A DNA stretch of 64,000 bases from Symsagittifera roscoffensis (GCF_963678635.1 NC_087063.1:82257574-82321573), one strand, 5' to 3'; shown: positions 48,493 to 59,500, numbered from the stretch's first letter. Notes: generated by a model not told the origin, from the sequence alone. Program-made: numbers and translations.

Positions 48493-48535
48493 AGATGAAG
48501 CCTCTGATTTACAGTTGAACTCAGAGGCTTCATCT
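48493..48535. repeat. Perfect 15-bp stem hairpin
   Basis: AGATGAAGCCTCTGA (48493-48507) and TCAGAGGCTTCATCT (48521-48535) are exact inverses around a 13-base loop. It stands just beyond the last virus-like relic. It might mark an element end or be a small hairpin of other origin. Confidence 0.7.
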
Positions 48536-49576
48536 GTTTGGGTCATTACAAACAATTTCGTTGAAATCTATCCTTTGGATTGTTAAAATCAGTCTGAATA
48601 AAAAAACACATTTAAATTTTTGTCACATTTATTTGAATCAGATAAATTTTTAGACTTTTGTTAGTGTTACGTTTAAAATAGTTTGAATTGTCTTTGAAAC
48701 AGAATGTGACAAAAACTGGTGTTGTTCCTATGACAATGTGTAATTTTTAAAAATCACACTTTTTTTGGATAGTATAAATTGATTGAAACTCCACCTGAGT
48801 TTTTATTGCAAAGTTCTCGTAAAATATGAAAATTATAATAGTGAATGTTGTTTATCTAACAAAACTAGATCGAAGATGCTACATGATATATTAGCTTCAC
48901 CCTCAGATTTTTTCCAGTCTGATTTGTTTATATGAAACAAAATTAAACCCTCAAAACAATTTTCATCGCGCAGCTATTGTTATGTTTTGATGGTTTAACT
49001 TGATGGTTTGGTTTTCTTTATTTTTAATTTGATGACAGTTGTGAATACTTTTAATTAGATCTTAAGGACAACTCGTGTTTTTTTTTTCATGAAAGTTTTT
49101 TTTAAATTTTGCTTACGCTCAAAATTGAGTTTTAGCGGTTTCAACTTTGGTTTTTTTTATAAAGATCAGTTCATTTACTTTGTTAAAAGGAAGGTAAATA
49201 CCTTGATCGATCAGTAAAAGGGTAAGAATCACAAAAAAACGTGAACTATTTCTAATTTGGATATTGAACTTAATTTACCGATTTCCGAGCGAAAAAAGAA
49301 CTGTACCTATTTATTCAATTTTCATAAGTTGGGTTAAACTTAAAAAAAAATCCAACAATTAAACATAATTCAAAGAACTTCAAGGCCATTTCAATTTGGA
49401 ATTTTGAAATTTGAATTTTGAAAAATCAGTTTTTGTTCTGTTTGCTGGCGGTCATGACTCTTTTCCAAATCTCATGGCCACTATTTACAGAAACAAACGG
49501 TGTAATTTTGAGTATAAGTGGTTTCATCAAAAACACCTGACAAGGTTTTATCATGGATTCTACAATACAGCTATTT

Positions 49577-50467
49577 CCCGCATCCAAGTTTAGGCTTCAG
49601 TAATCGATTATAGCGGATTATAATTGATTATAATTACCAAAATTGGGTCTTTAAGGGATTTATAATTGATTATAAATTGTGATTTTTTCCAAGAGATTAT
49701 AATTGATTATAATTGATTATAATCTCTTATTTTTGCTGCAAAATTTTTTCCTATATTCGAATAATATCTTATGGGTTACTTTTTTGTGTCAATAAAAAAA
49801 ATCTTTAAAAGAGAGATCTCTTGAACACTTTGGTTCATCTGAACACAAAGTTTTACCACGAAACAAAAGTTTCATAGAGATCCTTTCATATGAGTGGAAG
49901 GTTCTCGCGGTAGATGAAAATCAAATTTTCCGAACCAGTCAAGAAACTAAATCAGTTTGCTGATGTTTTGGTGTTTAAAAAAGCTTTAAAAATGCATCAC
50001 AAACAACTCTAATGTGGGAAAAACGAAAAAAAAAACTTATAAAATTGAATCAATTGGAAAACTTTTTAAAAAAATTTCTCGTTTTTCATAGTAACCAACG
50101 TCCACTAAAAGTGTAAAATATATGCAATTTAGATGCAACTTCGAAGACAAAAATGGACAAAAAAAGGGATTATAATCAATTATAATCGTTATAATGGATT
50201 TTTTCAGCAAAACTAATGAAATAGAAATTTGAATAAAAATAATGGATTATAATCAATTATAATTAATTATAATTGTATCGAAAAATAGACAAAAAAATTA
50301 TCGATTATAATCGATTATAATGGATTAAAATTTGTTACAATTCGATTTTAAAAAGAGAGATTATAATCGATTATTAATTGATTAAAACCGATTGTTTCTC
50401 AATTTAATTGAGACTGGTACTAAAATCATAATTTAATCGATTATTAACGCTTAAAACTGGATGCGGG
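49577..50467. mobile_element. Foldback element with CCCGCATCCA ends and ATTATAATCGATT core
   Basis: The ends are inverse: CCCGCATCCAAGTTT at 49577 and AAACTGGATGCGGG ending at 50467. The interior is dominated by near-palindromic GATTATAATCGATTATAAT units at 49602-49735 and 50165-50445, flanking an ordinary AT-rich centre. 891 bp. No target duplication is clear. No gene inside. Confidence 0.8.
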
Positions 50468-50565
50468 TTCTCTTAAAAATGTTTGCAGCTCTTAAGTTCA
50501 AGGACGTAAAATATAGCGCGGCTCATAACGCTCAGGCAGCAAAAAATAAATAAAACTGTTGGATG

Positions 50566-50776
50566 GTTACGTAGCAGTTTTTAGACAACCGCGTATTCAG
50601 ACACGTCAGTATTTAGACAAATACTGTTATAATCAATCAGAACCGAGACAAGAAATTTAAATTATTATTTATTTTGAATTATTTATGTCTTATCTCGTTT
50701 CTGATTGGCCCATACAGTATTTGTCTAAATACTGACGAGTATGAGTACGCGGTTGTCTAAATACAGACCGCACTCC
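50566..50776. mobile_element. 211-bp foldback MITE with 10-bp target duplication (Mutator-like)
   Basis: Inverted arms share TTTAGACAACCGCGTA and CAGTATTTAGACAAATACTG around an AT-rich centre. It is flanked by CTGTTGGATG at 50556-50565 and 50777-50786. A 9-10 bp duplication is typical of Mutator-type transposition. Confidence 0.8.
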
Positions 50777-50948
50777 CTGTTGGATGAATAATTTTATCGC
50801 TGCATTCGTGTCTTGTTTGCAGATTCAGCGTTTTGATTGCGGAATTGGCGGAACCCCACAATGAAAACAGAGTCCGCTAATGAATGCGGAAACTAAAAAA
50901 AAATATAACGTACCCGCGCGTTGCACATTCCACAAAAACAAATGTGCT

Positions 50949-51371
50949 CAGGGGCGGATTTCGGGGAGGAGGGGTGGGGCGGACGCCCTTTCCTCAGGGA
51001 TTCGACCCCCTGCCAACCCAAAGGGTCCCCCCATTGATACTTTTTCAGAAATCCATTTTTGGCCGACCGACCCTAAAATTTTTCTAAAGGCGTCTTTGGC
51101 GCCAAAATATACCAACTTTGAAGGGGAGCGCGCGCCAAAAAAAACGCGATTTTTTTGTCAACATTTTTCAAAAAGTGCCCAAAAACGGCTTTTTGAGTGT
51201 TTTTTCAAAAATTTGCCTGCGGCGCAGAAAGTTTACCCAAAACAGGGGCAAAACATTGCTTTGGGAGAGCTCGAAAAATCATATTGGTCGACCTAAAAAA
51301 AAAAAGGTCATCAAAATTTTTTTTTGAAAATCCGCCCCCCCCCCCTCGAGAAAATCCTAGATCCGCCTCTG
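50949..51371. mobile_element. 423-bp hAT-type MITE with perfect 8-bp target duplication
   Basis: It starts CAGGGGCGGAT and ends ATCCGCCTCTG, inverse with mismatches. It is flanked by AATGTGCT on both sides (50941-50948, 51372-51379). The CAG start and 8-bp duplication define an hAT-type element. A G/C-rich body with C10 and A11 runs gives open frames (50880-51385) that are not genes. Confidence 0.92.
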
Positions 51372-51379
51372 AATGTGCT

Positions 51380-52288
51380 AATTGACTTTTGATCACAAGT
51401 AATGTTCAGGAGTTGATGATCATGTTTCATGCTCTTATATAGGTCGCGTGAAATTTATTGTGTTTTTTTCAGGAAAAGTCTTAAATTAGTTCAAGCTAAG
51501 CTCAAATTTCGTTTTTTTTTGTGAATTTTTGATTTCAATTCAGGTTGTTTGCCCTCCCTTTGTTTAAAGGAAACCACGCTCCATTATTGAACAGCAAACT
51601 ACGAAGCTCACAAAATTGTGATGAAACTGTTGTTTCTAAAGCAGATTTTAAATGGCAGATTCCCCAGCAAAACAAAATTTTTTTCTAATGATCCAATTTT
51701 TTTTGGGTTAATTTTTCAGAAAAGTGTCAATCTTAAACTCTTCTAGAGTTTTAATGAATTCAAGGCCATCTATTTTTTCCTTGAAATTGGAAAGTTCAGA
51801 TTTTTTCCCAAAAAAATCATATTTTTTTCTGTTTACTTGATATGCTCCAACTGTCTTTTGGCTCTGCTTATGGGTTTCGAAACAGTTTAGCATTTCTCCG
51901 TCGCCCTAGGCACATCAAGATCCAAACCTGTGCTTTATTAAAAAAAGTTTGATCTCGATATGTTTTTTTAAAATTTTGCACATTAAATTTTTCCAACATT
52001 AGCACTTTTCTGATAAAGTTTTAAAAAGTGAAAATTCTAATTTTTTGCTATAATTGCGTTCATTTGAAATTTGTGAACAAACGTACCCTTTTCACGTACA
52101 ATTACAAAGATTCGAGGATTGAAAAATTCAGACGATAACCAAGTCTTTTGAGCCCTATTAGAGAATTATAACCGCTTACAGGGAAACCAACAGTTTAAAT
52201 TCGATGAGTTGCTAGATAAAGGAACCGTTTGATCTGTTTGCCAATCAAAATAGGTCGAAGAAAGTTCTGAAAGAAAAATGTTTTTCAG
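51380..52288. other. End of intron 2, no gene
   Basis: AT-rich with nothing recognisable. It ends in the acceptor GTTTTTCAG. Confidence 0.5.
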
Positions 52289-52554
52289 CCTTTTGTCTGT
52301 TCATTGCAGTAATTTTGGCGAGTGTTACCTTTATTGATGCGCAAAAGGTATTCACGAACTCTCTCGACACCGCAAGCAGGACGACGGTTGACGACTTCAA
52401 CAACTTCGAGCAATGCATGATTGCAACCGCTGTAAAAGCTAAATATATCACTATTAGCAAGGCCAAAATGGGCTGGTGCTTTTACATGGCGTGGATTGCG
52501 ATGTGGATGGCAGTCGTTGGCTGTATTCTAGTGGGGGTGGCTGCATGTTCTTAA
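52289..52554 (+). CDS. Claudin-like four-transmembrane protein, exon 3 of 3
   Basis: It follows GTTTTTCAG and completes codon 139, then residues 140-226 and TAA (52552-52554). It encodes transmembrane segment 3 (AFCLFIAVILASVTFIDA), a second extracellular loop with a single Cys (NNFEQCMIATAVKAKY), and transmembrane segment 4 near the C-terminus (GWCFYMAWIAMWMAV to VGVAACS). The protein ends in a short ...AACS tail without the PDZ-binding -YV common in vertebrate claudins. Using the internal AG at 52310 instead would break frame. Confidence 0.85.
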
Positions 52555-52639
52555 TCCAGAATTACACGTGCCACTCACGTGATATAACTTTGAGGCTCTG
52601 TTTAAAATAGTTAAGAATCGCAGGTCATAATCATCTGAG

Positions 52640-52856
52640 GGCTCTTTTCCAGTTCCCCCCTTTCAAATTCAATTTTAAAAAGTCTATTTAACCTCGTCAT
52701 AATTCAATAAAATTTAACGTGGTGAACAAATCGACAACTGTGAACAGATTTGTTCTTCATACTTTACAGCGTAACATCACGCATTTAGCCGTAATAACAC
52801 GTAAAACAAACAAAAGACTCGGTATTTTGAAAGGGGGGGGGGACTGGAAAAGAGCC
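52640..52856. mobile_element. 217-bp MITE with GGCTCTTTTCCAG ends, in the 3' UTR
   Basis: Inverse ends GGCTCTTTTCCAG and CTGGAAAAGAGCC, perfect 8-bp duplication CATCTGAG (52632-52639 and 52857-52864). Same family and length as 5946-6162. It lies 86 bp after the stop codon of the four-transmembrane gene. Confidence 0.9.
52706..52711 (+). promoter_or_regulatory. Candidate polyadenylation signal AATAAA
   Basis: The first AATAAA after the stop codon at 52554. It falls inside the MITE at 52640-52856, so the gene may use a transposon-supplied signal. No transcript evidence. Confidence 0.4.
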
Positions 52857-53101
52857 CATCTGAGAACTTTAATAGTCTTCCGCGAATAGATTGGAACTTG
52901 TTTAAGTTTACGTGGCAATGAATGCATTGAGGCTAATTATTCAGCTCTCATTGTTTTTTTTCAAAAAAAAAAGACTTAAAATTATTGCTCACGCCAAATT
53001 GGACTTTTTGCCAGTTGATTCGTCATTTGTTTTTGAACAATTCAAACTTTTTTCTTGAAACGAGTGTAAATTATGCTCTCCAATTACGAAATTGGAAACT
53101 G

Positions 53102-54029
53102 CCCGGGATGACCGAAACTTCTTATCATACAATTCCCATATATGAGAAACTTCTTGTCATACAATTCCATACAATGCCATACGTACAGAACATTGTATGA
53201 AATCTCTATGATAAACATTTTTCCATAAATGAAAATTGTATGATAGATGTTTTTCCATAAAGCAAAAAGTTTGAGTTTTTCTTTCTAAATTTATTTCTGA
53301 AAAATTTTCGGTTGTGTTTGCAGCCGAACACAAGTGACAAAGACCTTGGTTACTCAAAGCACCAAAGGTTGGACGGTCTTTGCATTTATAATGCATAGAA
53401 AACGACCTGTCTTTCACAATTGATATAACAAAAGCAACAAACTTTTAGTTTTTGGCAAAATTTTTTAATGGTGATGATTTTAAATTTTGTAATTTTCAAA
53501 TTATCAGACATTGATCAAGGCATACATTAACACCCCATAAAAAAGAAGTAGTAATTTTCAGCGTTTTTGAAAAAAAAATTTAAGTGAAAAGAAAATAAAA
53601 GCCAATTTTATCGTATCCAGGACTACGTTATGCACACAAAATATTAAATTTTGCATGCAAAAAAATTTTTTCGAAAATTTGTTTGTTTCCGTACGAAATT
53701 CGATTTGCGGTGGAAAAAAAACAAAAATTTTTTTGGGCCAAATTTTCAAAATTACTAGAAAATTTTTTTGTGTCGCCATCAAAAAAATGCCAGTCATACA
53801 ATTTCCATAAATGGGAATTGTATGATAAGCATTTTTTTCAAAAAACGAAAACCTCAGTTTTTTATCACCAGACTGTTTTATTAGAATCAAACAGCCACAG
53901 AAATAAGTTTATACCAGTTTTCAACCATTTTTAGAAATTGTATGAAAATTGTATGACAAGCATTTTTCCACACACTTGATGTATGGAATTGTATGATAAG
54001 CATTTTCGGTGTATGGAGGTCAACCCGGG
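53102..54029. mobile_element. CATACAATT foldback element with CCCGGG ends, long copy
   Basis: It starts CCCGGGATGACC and ends GGTCAACCCGGG. Both ends carry several inverted AAATTGTATGATAAGCATTTT-like units (53126-53260 and 53770-54010). The inner block CCAGACTGTTTTATT (53869) is inverse to the one at 28355-28370. No credible gene inside; the open frames 53157-53934 are not supported. Confidence 0.85.
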
Positions 54030-54056
54030 TGATTAATTAATTGGATTAATTATATT

Positions 54057-54723
54057 GGATCTTGTTAACTATTTCCTCCTCCCCTCCTTTTGGACCTTGT
54101 TAGGTATCCCTCCCCCCTAGTTAACTATTTATGCATGTATTATTTTTGACAATCATTTCTGTATAAAAAAAGCATTTCAAAAATGTCAAACACTGATTGG
54201 GTTTTCATTTTCGCCCGTTCGTATTTGTATTACTCACTATTAACATAATACCTACATAAAATTTCCACCCGGGTTGACGTCCATAGAAGAAAAATGCCTA
54301 TCATAAAATTTCATATACAGCTTCTATGAAAAAAATGCTTATCATACAATTTTCTTACAAAATTTCAAACTGGTTTTAAAAAGTTTTGGTACAGATACAT
54401 ATTCTACTCGATGCTTTTAAAGCTTTCCGGTCATCAAAAAAAAAATAATTTTTGAATTAAAAAGGTGTATGTTATACAAATTTCATAAAAAATGCTTTTT
54501 TCCTTTTTCATGCATACACTTTTACTCTCTGAAATTGTATGGAAGAGTATGTTAAGCATTTTTTTTTCATATATGAAAATTGTATGATGAGCATTTTTTG
54601 CCAACCCAGGCAATTGAATACATTTTCTGAAAACTGTTTTGAGCTATTAAAAATGTGGCAGCCAAAGTTGATTTTCTTACAATCGAAATAGGGGGGGGGA
54701 GGGGGGAATAGTTAACAAGATCC
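54057..54723. mobile_element. MITE with GGATCTTGTTAACTATT ends and 8-bp duplication
   Basis: Inverse ends GGATCTTGTTAACTATT and AATAGTTAACAAGATCC, flanked by ATTATATT at 54049-54056 and 54724-54731. The CATACAATT element 54268-54610 is nested inside it. Confidence 0.88.
54268..54610. mobile_element. CATACAATT foldback element with CCCGGG ends, short copy (nested)
   Basis: It starts CCCGGGTTGACGTCCAT and ends CCAACCCAGG, with ATGCCTATCATAAAATT and inverse TTGTATGATGAGCATTTTT units near the ends. 343 bp, inside the MITE 54057-54723, so this family was active after that MITE landed. Confidence 0.85.
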
Positions 54724-54755
54724 ATTATATTTAAGGGTAGGTCTATTGTATTTTT

Positions 54756-54954
54756 CATTACGAGGCCAAACTGTGCATTTTGTGTATTGTAAGCGGATTC
54801 CGCAACAAGTACGCTCCTTTGTTTTTCTTTTGTTCTTTCAATGTCTTTGATCGTTCCGACAAAATTTTAACATATTTACAGACTTGTCTCTGGAATCTAG
54901 GAACATACAGACACAAAATTGTGCGCTTATCCAGTGCACAGTTTGGCGTCGTAA
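54756..54954. mobile_element. 199-bp TIR element, relative of 20573-21212
   Basis: The ends share GAGGCCAAACTGTGC (right end with one change). Internal blocks TAAGCGGATTCCGCAAC and GGAACATACAGACACAAAAT recur in both copies. The tandem GCGGAATCCGCAA core is almost absent, so this is the short form. Confidence 0.8.
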
Positions 54955-55199
54955 TAATTTCTTTTGAATTTCAAGTAAGTTAAGTTGATTAAATCAGTTG
55001 AATTTAAAAAATTGAACACATCAATTGCAAAATGATAATTAATATTATTAAGCAAGTGTGAGTGATACAACTGTTTTGGGTTATATACTTATTAACAAAA
55101 TAATAAAACAATGGTTAGAATTTTAACATCAAAAAAATTTAAATTGTTTCCATGTTGTTTTTCCATAGGTTGCCATAGAAGGATCTTCACAAAAATAGA

Positions 55200-57066
55200 T
55201 CAAAAATCCTCCTTAAAATTAAATTGCATAGTCTTGTAAGTTAAAATGCTGTTGTTTATGTTTGAATTTGCATTTGCTTTTTGAATTTGGTTCCAAATAA
55301 AGAACTGATTTTCTGAAAAAAAAACCTTTTTTGATATAATGACTGCTGAATCTTGCTTGAAAGTGTAGTTTTTTAGTTCTTTCGTTCTCATCAATTGTGA
55401 TGTTCACGTACTTAATTTTTCTGTATGCCGATAGTAGTTTAATTATGATTTTTCATTGATGGCAAACTATTTTCCAATCGAAAAACAAGCAAACCGGAAG
55501 TATCTTGTATTCCAGCTTAAGATCGGATGCAGAATCAAATTTTCTTCTGTCAAAGCAAATCTTTATTGCCCAACTCAGTGGTTTTTCAAGCTATATATTT
55601 AGATTGGATGTCAAACTGTTTTGTAGTGTTGCTGGGTAGTGCAGATGGCTTATGATTGAAGCGTTCAATAAAAGTAATCGTCTTTTGATTGTCACTGGTT
55701 TTTTAATCGAATGTAATGTTTTAATCCCGCATGCCATTTTTCTTAAATTATTTTGAACTTCTCCCTGAAAATCTAGAAGTTAATCCAGAAGTACCCCCAA
55801 ATAATTAACTTCTGGCTTTTCTTCTATTTTGTTATCATCTAATAATATATTGACTTCGAACTGTGGTTTCTGCCTTGATGTTTTTTGCTAAATATTATCA
55901 ACTCAGTTTTCTTTGTGTTGAGTTTTAGAGAATGTTTTTTTCAAGTACAGAGACAAATTCTGACAGGATTTTTGCAGTAGCTGTAGAGAATTTTTGATGT
56001 CATTATCATCAGAAAATAGTAGTGTATCATCTGCATATTGTACAACTTGGTAAGATTCAGTTAAATTTTTGTTCAAGTCATTTATGTATAGGTTGAAAGT
56101 TAGGGGTCCCAGAATTGTATCTAGAGGTACGCCTTGGAGAGGTGAGATCGAATTGGATTCAGTATTTTTTACTACGGTTTTCTGCTATCTTTTGTTTATA
56201 AAGCTATGAATCATTTTAATTGCTGATTCGGAGAATCCCAAGTCATTCAATGTGTTCTTTAAATATTCGTGGTTGATAGAATCGAAAGCTTTTGATAGAT
56301 CTAATAAAGATAAAGCAACATGTTTGTTCTCATTCCCTAATTTGCGAAAGAAAACAGTCCAAGAAAGTATGGCGTCCATTGTTGAATATGAGGTTCTAAA
56401 ACCAAATTGGGTGTTGTTGAGCAGGTTATTAGATAATAAGTATTCATTGATTTGTTTGTATAATAGTTTCTCAAAAACTTTAGAGATTGCTCCTGTTATG
56501 GAGATTGATCTAGTGTTCTCTGCTCTTTCTGGGTCATTTTTTTCGTATTTAGGGGTAACAATTGCTCTTTTGAGTCTAGTTGAAAATAAGTTGTACTTAA
56601 TAAATTCAATTATAAGAAATGTAAGGTGTGGATGTATTTCATAGCACCCATCTTTCAGAGCCCAGGCTAGAAGATTAGAATATCCGAGTGGTTTATTTGC
56701 GTTTAAATTTGTTATTTCTTTTTCACCTTCAATTTCACTTACAAACCTGAAACAAAATTTTTGTTTGCGTTCCTTTTTGGTTCTTGTGTTTTTGATGGTT
56801 GAATCAATAAGATTTTTATTTTTTCTTTCTCAAAAAAACATCCGAGTCTAGAAAATTGTATTCAAAAATTTGCCATTTTGAAGTTGTTTGTTATTGCTTC
56901 ACCAAGTGAATTTTTTGAAAGTGAAATTCTGTTTGCTAATTTTTTCGAGTTTCTTGTGTCATTTATTATATTCCATTTCTGTCGCTCAGCTGTTATAGGA
57001 TCAAATAATTTCGATATGAAAATATCGTCTTTCAAGTTGACTTTTGGTTTGTCATTACGAATGTAG
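55200..57066 (-). pseudogene. Non-LTR (LINE-type) reverse transcriptase relic
   Basis: On the minus strand from 57.07 kb down: a basic N-terminal piece, then RSISITGAISKVFEKLLYKQ (near 56.5 kb), LLDLSKAFDSINHEYLKNTL (about 56.3 kb, motif A with the catalytic Asp), a stop, then QGVPLDTILGPLTFNLYIND (about 56.1 kb), QYADDTLLFSDD (YADD at 56027-56039, the catalytic pair) and thumb/C-terminal sequence to about 55.2 kb. Order and motifs are those of LINE reverse transcriptases (jockey/CR1-like), not LTR elements. Frameshifts and stops make it inactive. The endonuclease part is not seen, so it is probably 5'-truncated. Confidence 0.88.
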
Positions 57067-57605
57067 ACTGTTTAAAGTGGTGCGCATCTTTTCAGGCAGC
57101 ATTAGTTAGACTTCTTAAATTGTTTTCATAAAAATGTTAATTATATGCTTGGTTACTGACTTTTATTACATTTTAAGGCCACTTGCTCAGACCGATCGGT
57201 ATATACTGCTCGATAATCTTGAATTACATATGCGTTGGAAGTTTTAAAGAGCTGAAAAAAAAATTAATACAAACTTTTTAAACAGACCTCCTACTGCTGC
57301 GTGACGCGGATCCAAGCCAGAAAAATCAGATTGAAAGAAATTCACTTCGTGTTAATGAAGGTGATTTGAACAAAAGTATCGATTGAAAATTGGATGAAAA
57401 ACTTCGCACTGCATGGGTAACGCGAGAGGAAGTGTCGCCAAGGTGCACAGTAATACCTGGTTAGTTAAAAGTTTAGTGCTTAGTTGAAAAGTTGCAAAGT
57501 AAATATAAAGGAAAACCGGAATAAGAAAAGGCGCTCGAATTAAATAGTTTTTTTTTCAAAACGAAAACATGATGTGATTACATGATGTGAAAGTGGGAAA
57601 TTTGT
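57067..57605. other. Non-coding, nothing recognised
   Basis: AT-rich. It may include the eroded upstream part of the LINE on the minus strand, but no motif supports that. Confidence 0.35.
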
Positions 57606-57900
57606 ATAGGATCACAGATTGACAGGACTAACTTAAAGTGAGGGCGATTACAATGATGAACCCTGAAAAAAAATAGAAAATAAAGACAAGGACGAATTCA
57701 GGTTGTAGACAATTATGAACCATGATTTGAAAAACAAAAACTTGGAAGATCACAGATTGATAGCACAACTTAAAGTGAAGGTTTATACGATGATGAGCCA
57801 TGCTACAAAAAATGGAAAATTTTGAGCACCATAGAATGACAGCCCAAACTAGGTGAGGGTTTATAAAATGATGAACCATGATTACAAAGATAAAAAGTTT
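57606..57900. repeat. Three diverged tandem units with GATCACAGATTGA
   Basis: Units start near 57609, 57748 and 57829 and share GATCACAGATTGA(C/T)AG, ACTTAAAGTGA(A)GG and ATGATGA(A/G)CC. The 83-codon minus frame across them is repeat-derived. Confidence 0.65.
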
Positions 57901-58320
57901 TAAACTACATCGCTCGATTGATTTTTAAACGACACAGTGATTGAATAAGAAATCGTAAATTGGTTTTATAAGGAACTTGAATCAAGTGTAATTTTTAGAG
58001 CAAATTTGGGAATTTAAGTTTTTTTATCCGGCTAACAATGTGGACTAAGTTTTCAACTTTTGAAAAACTTAATGTTACTTGCTAATGGTTAATTGTTACT
58101 CATCTTTTGCAGTTTTAAAGTTCTAACTCTTTGGAAAAACAATAGGTTGTGAGAGTTGATTGTGTCTTCATTGGGTCTTGATAAAACTTCTCATTACAAC
58201 AAATCTTGAACTAAAACTCATACAAAACAGAACGGGTATCAGGAAAAGTACTCAGCAAGGAGGTCCAGAAAACCAAAACCAACACCGTCAAGGATCAAAA
58301 CTATTGCATATTAGAGTTTT

Positions 58321-58362
<42 letters not shown>

Positions 58363-59203
58363 TTTTGAAAACAATTGTTTTTAAGAGTAATCAACGTAGT
58401 TATTCCTTTCGAGTTCAAATTTATTTTATCAGCTCATTAACAAAAAAGTCCAAGAATCAATTTTCTGTCGAATACTTTTCTGAGTTTTCTCTAGAGTAGA
58501 AGCATTTAGCATAAAGATTAAGTAAGCACATAATATATTGCACTCATCAAAGCCAATTGGCCACATGCACCCAATCTTTTGTTCAACGCTCCAAAAAACT
58601 AATACAAAACTCAAAAATAAACTAGAAAACGCACCTTTTCAAAGTTCTAAATAAAAACGCACTGGCAGACTTGCTAAAGTTTTTAAAACGCTTCTGAAAA
58701 AATGGTCCAAAAATACAGCTCTAGAAATAATAAATATACTTTTTCCATACTGTTTTTTAAACAATTTGCTAAATGACATTGAAACAGCCTCCTAACCAAA
58801 TACAATATTTTTGTCTGATAATTCAAGGAGTCTAAAGTTTTGCAGATTGTGCAAAAAATTAGTTTGTTAACAAAGTTAAATATATTTTAGCCACTGGTTC
58901 TTTTTTAAGATTCATTTTCACTTTTTTGTCTGTATAAACATTTGCAGCCAGGGATGAGTCTGACGTTTGTTATTAGCTACCAATCTCTAACACTGAAAAA
59001 ACGATGTCTTGAAAATTTGAAAACTTGAATCTTGGCTAGTAAAGTTTGCTGATAAGATTAGAAAACTCAAAATACATTTTTTCCATGATGGAACCTGATC
59101 TAAACTACATTTTATGATTGGATAAATTAGATATTTTACCAATGTAAAGTATTTAATATTAACCAATCATGATCCATCTGACTAACAATCCACTTATTTG
59201 TAA
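57901..59203. other. Non-coding, with a (TA)n microsatellite at 58326-58361
   Basis: The only defined structure is the (AT)18-like run. No genes. Confidence 0.5.
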
Positions 59204-59217
59204 GTGCTGAAATTACT

Positions 59218-59498
59218 TGTAATTTCAGCACCAGAGAGATTTGAATTTAACTTAGAAATTAGTTGAACTCTCCCGAGTACTTCAGCAGCCGCAATAAACC
59301 AGTATACCCTAGATCTATTGAGCCTAGCAGAGACTAGTTAAACAACCTGAGACTAGATAGTATAAGAGTAAGATTAGGATCGGTATTAGACTAAGAAGTT
59401 GCACGAATCTATCCGGCCGAAAACAAGATAGCGTGACGAGCAGACGGTGTACCCTATCCGAAATTACTCTATGAGTTAACCACCTCGGTCATAACTCA
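59218..59498 (+). repeat. Probable 5' LTR of a Ty3/gypsy-like retrotransposon
   Basis: It starts TGTAATTTCAGCACC and ends TAACTCA (TG...CA), immediately before the primer-binding site. AATAAA at about 59293 could be the LTR polyadenylation signal. The exact left border is uncertain because a perfect 13-bp inverted repeat (GTGCTGAAATTAC at 59204-59216, inverse at 59219-59231) straddles it; an alternative start is TGCTGAAATT at 59205. The 3' LTR lies beyond the window. Confidence 0.5.
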
Positions 59499-59500
59499 TC

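Larger units (their letters stand above)
25423..52288 (+). other. Intron 2 of the four-transmembrane gene (26,866 bp)
   Basis: Donor GTATGT, acceptor GTTTTTCAG. It holds the endogenous virus-like assemblage (29.4-48.4 kb), the 1.5-kb tandem duplication and several transposons, each listed separately. Within it, 25423-26860, 27540-27856 and 48540-49576 show nothing recognisable beyond small dispersed motifs. Confidence 0.75.

Noticed and set aside
50880-51396. 138-codon and overlapping frames with poly-proline stretches
   Set aside because: They cross the whole hAT MITE and its homopolymer runs; no start context or conservation expected.
53157-53934. Frames inside the CATACAATT element as a transposase
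   Set aside because: Low-complexity, both strands open by composition, no catalytic motif.
56252-56644. 130-codon plus-strand frame
   Set aside because: Antisense shadow of the minus-strand LINE reverse transcriptase.
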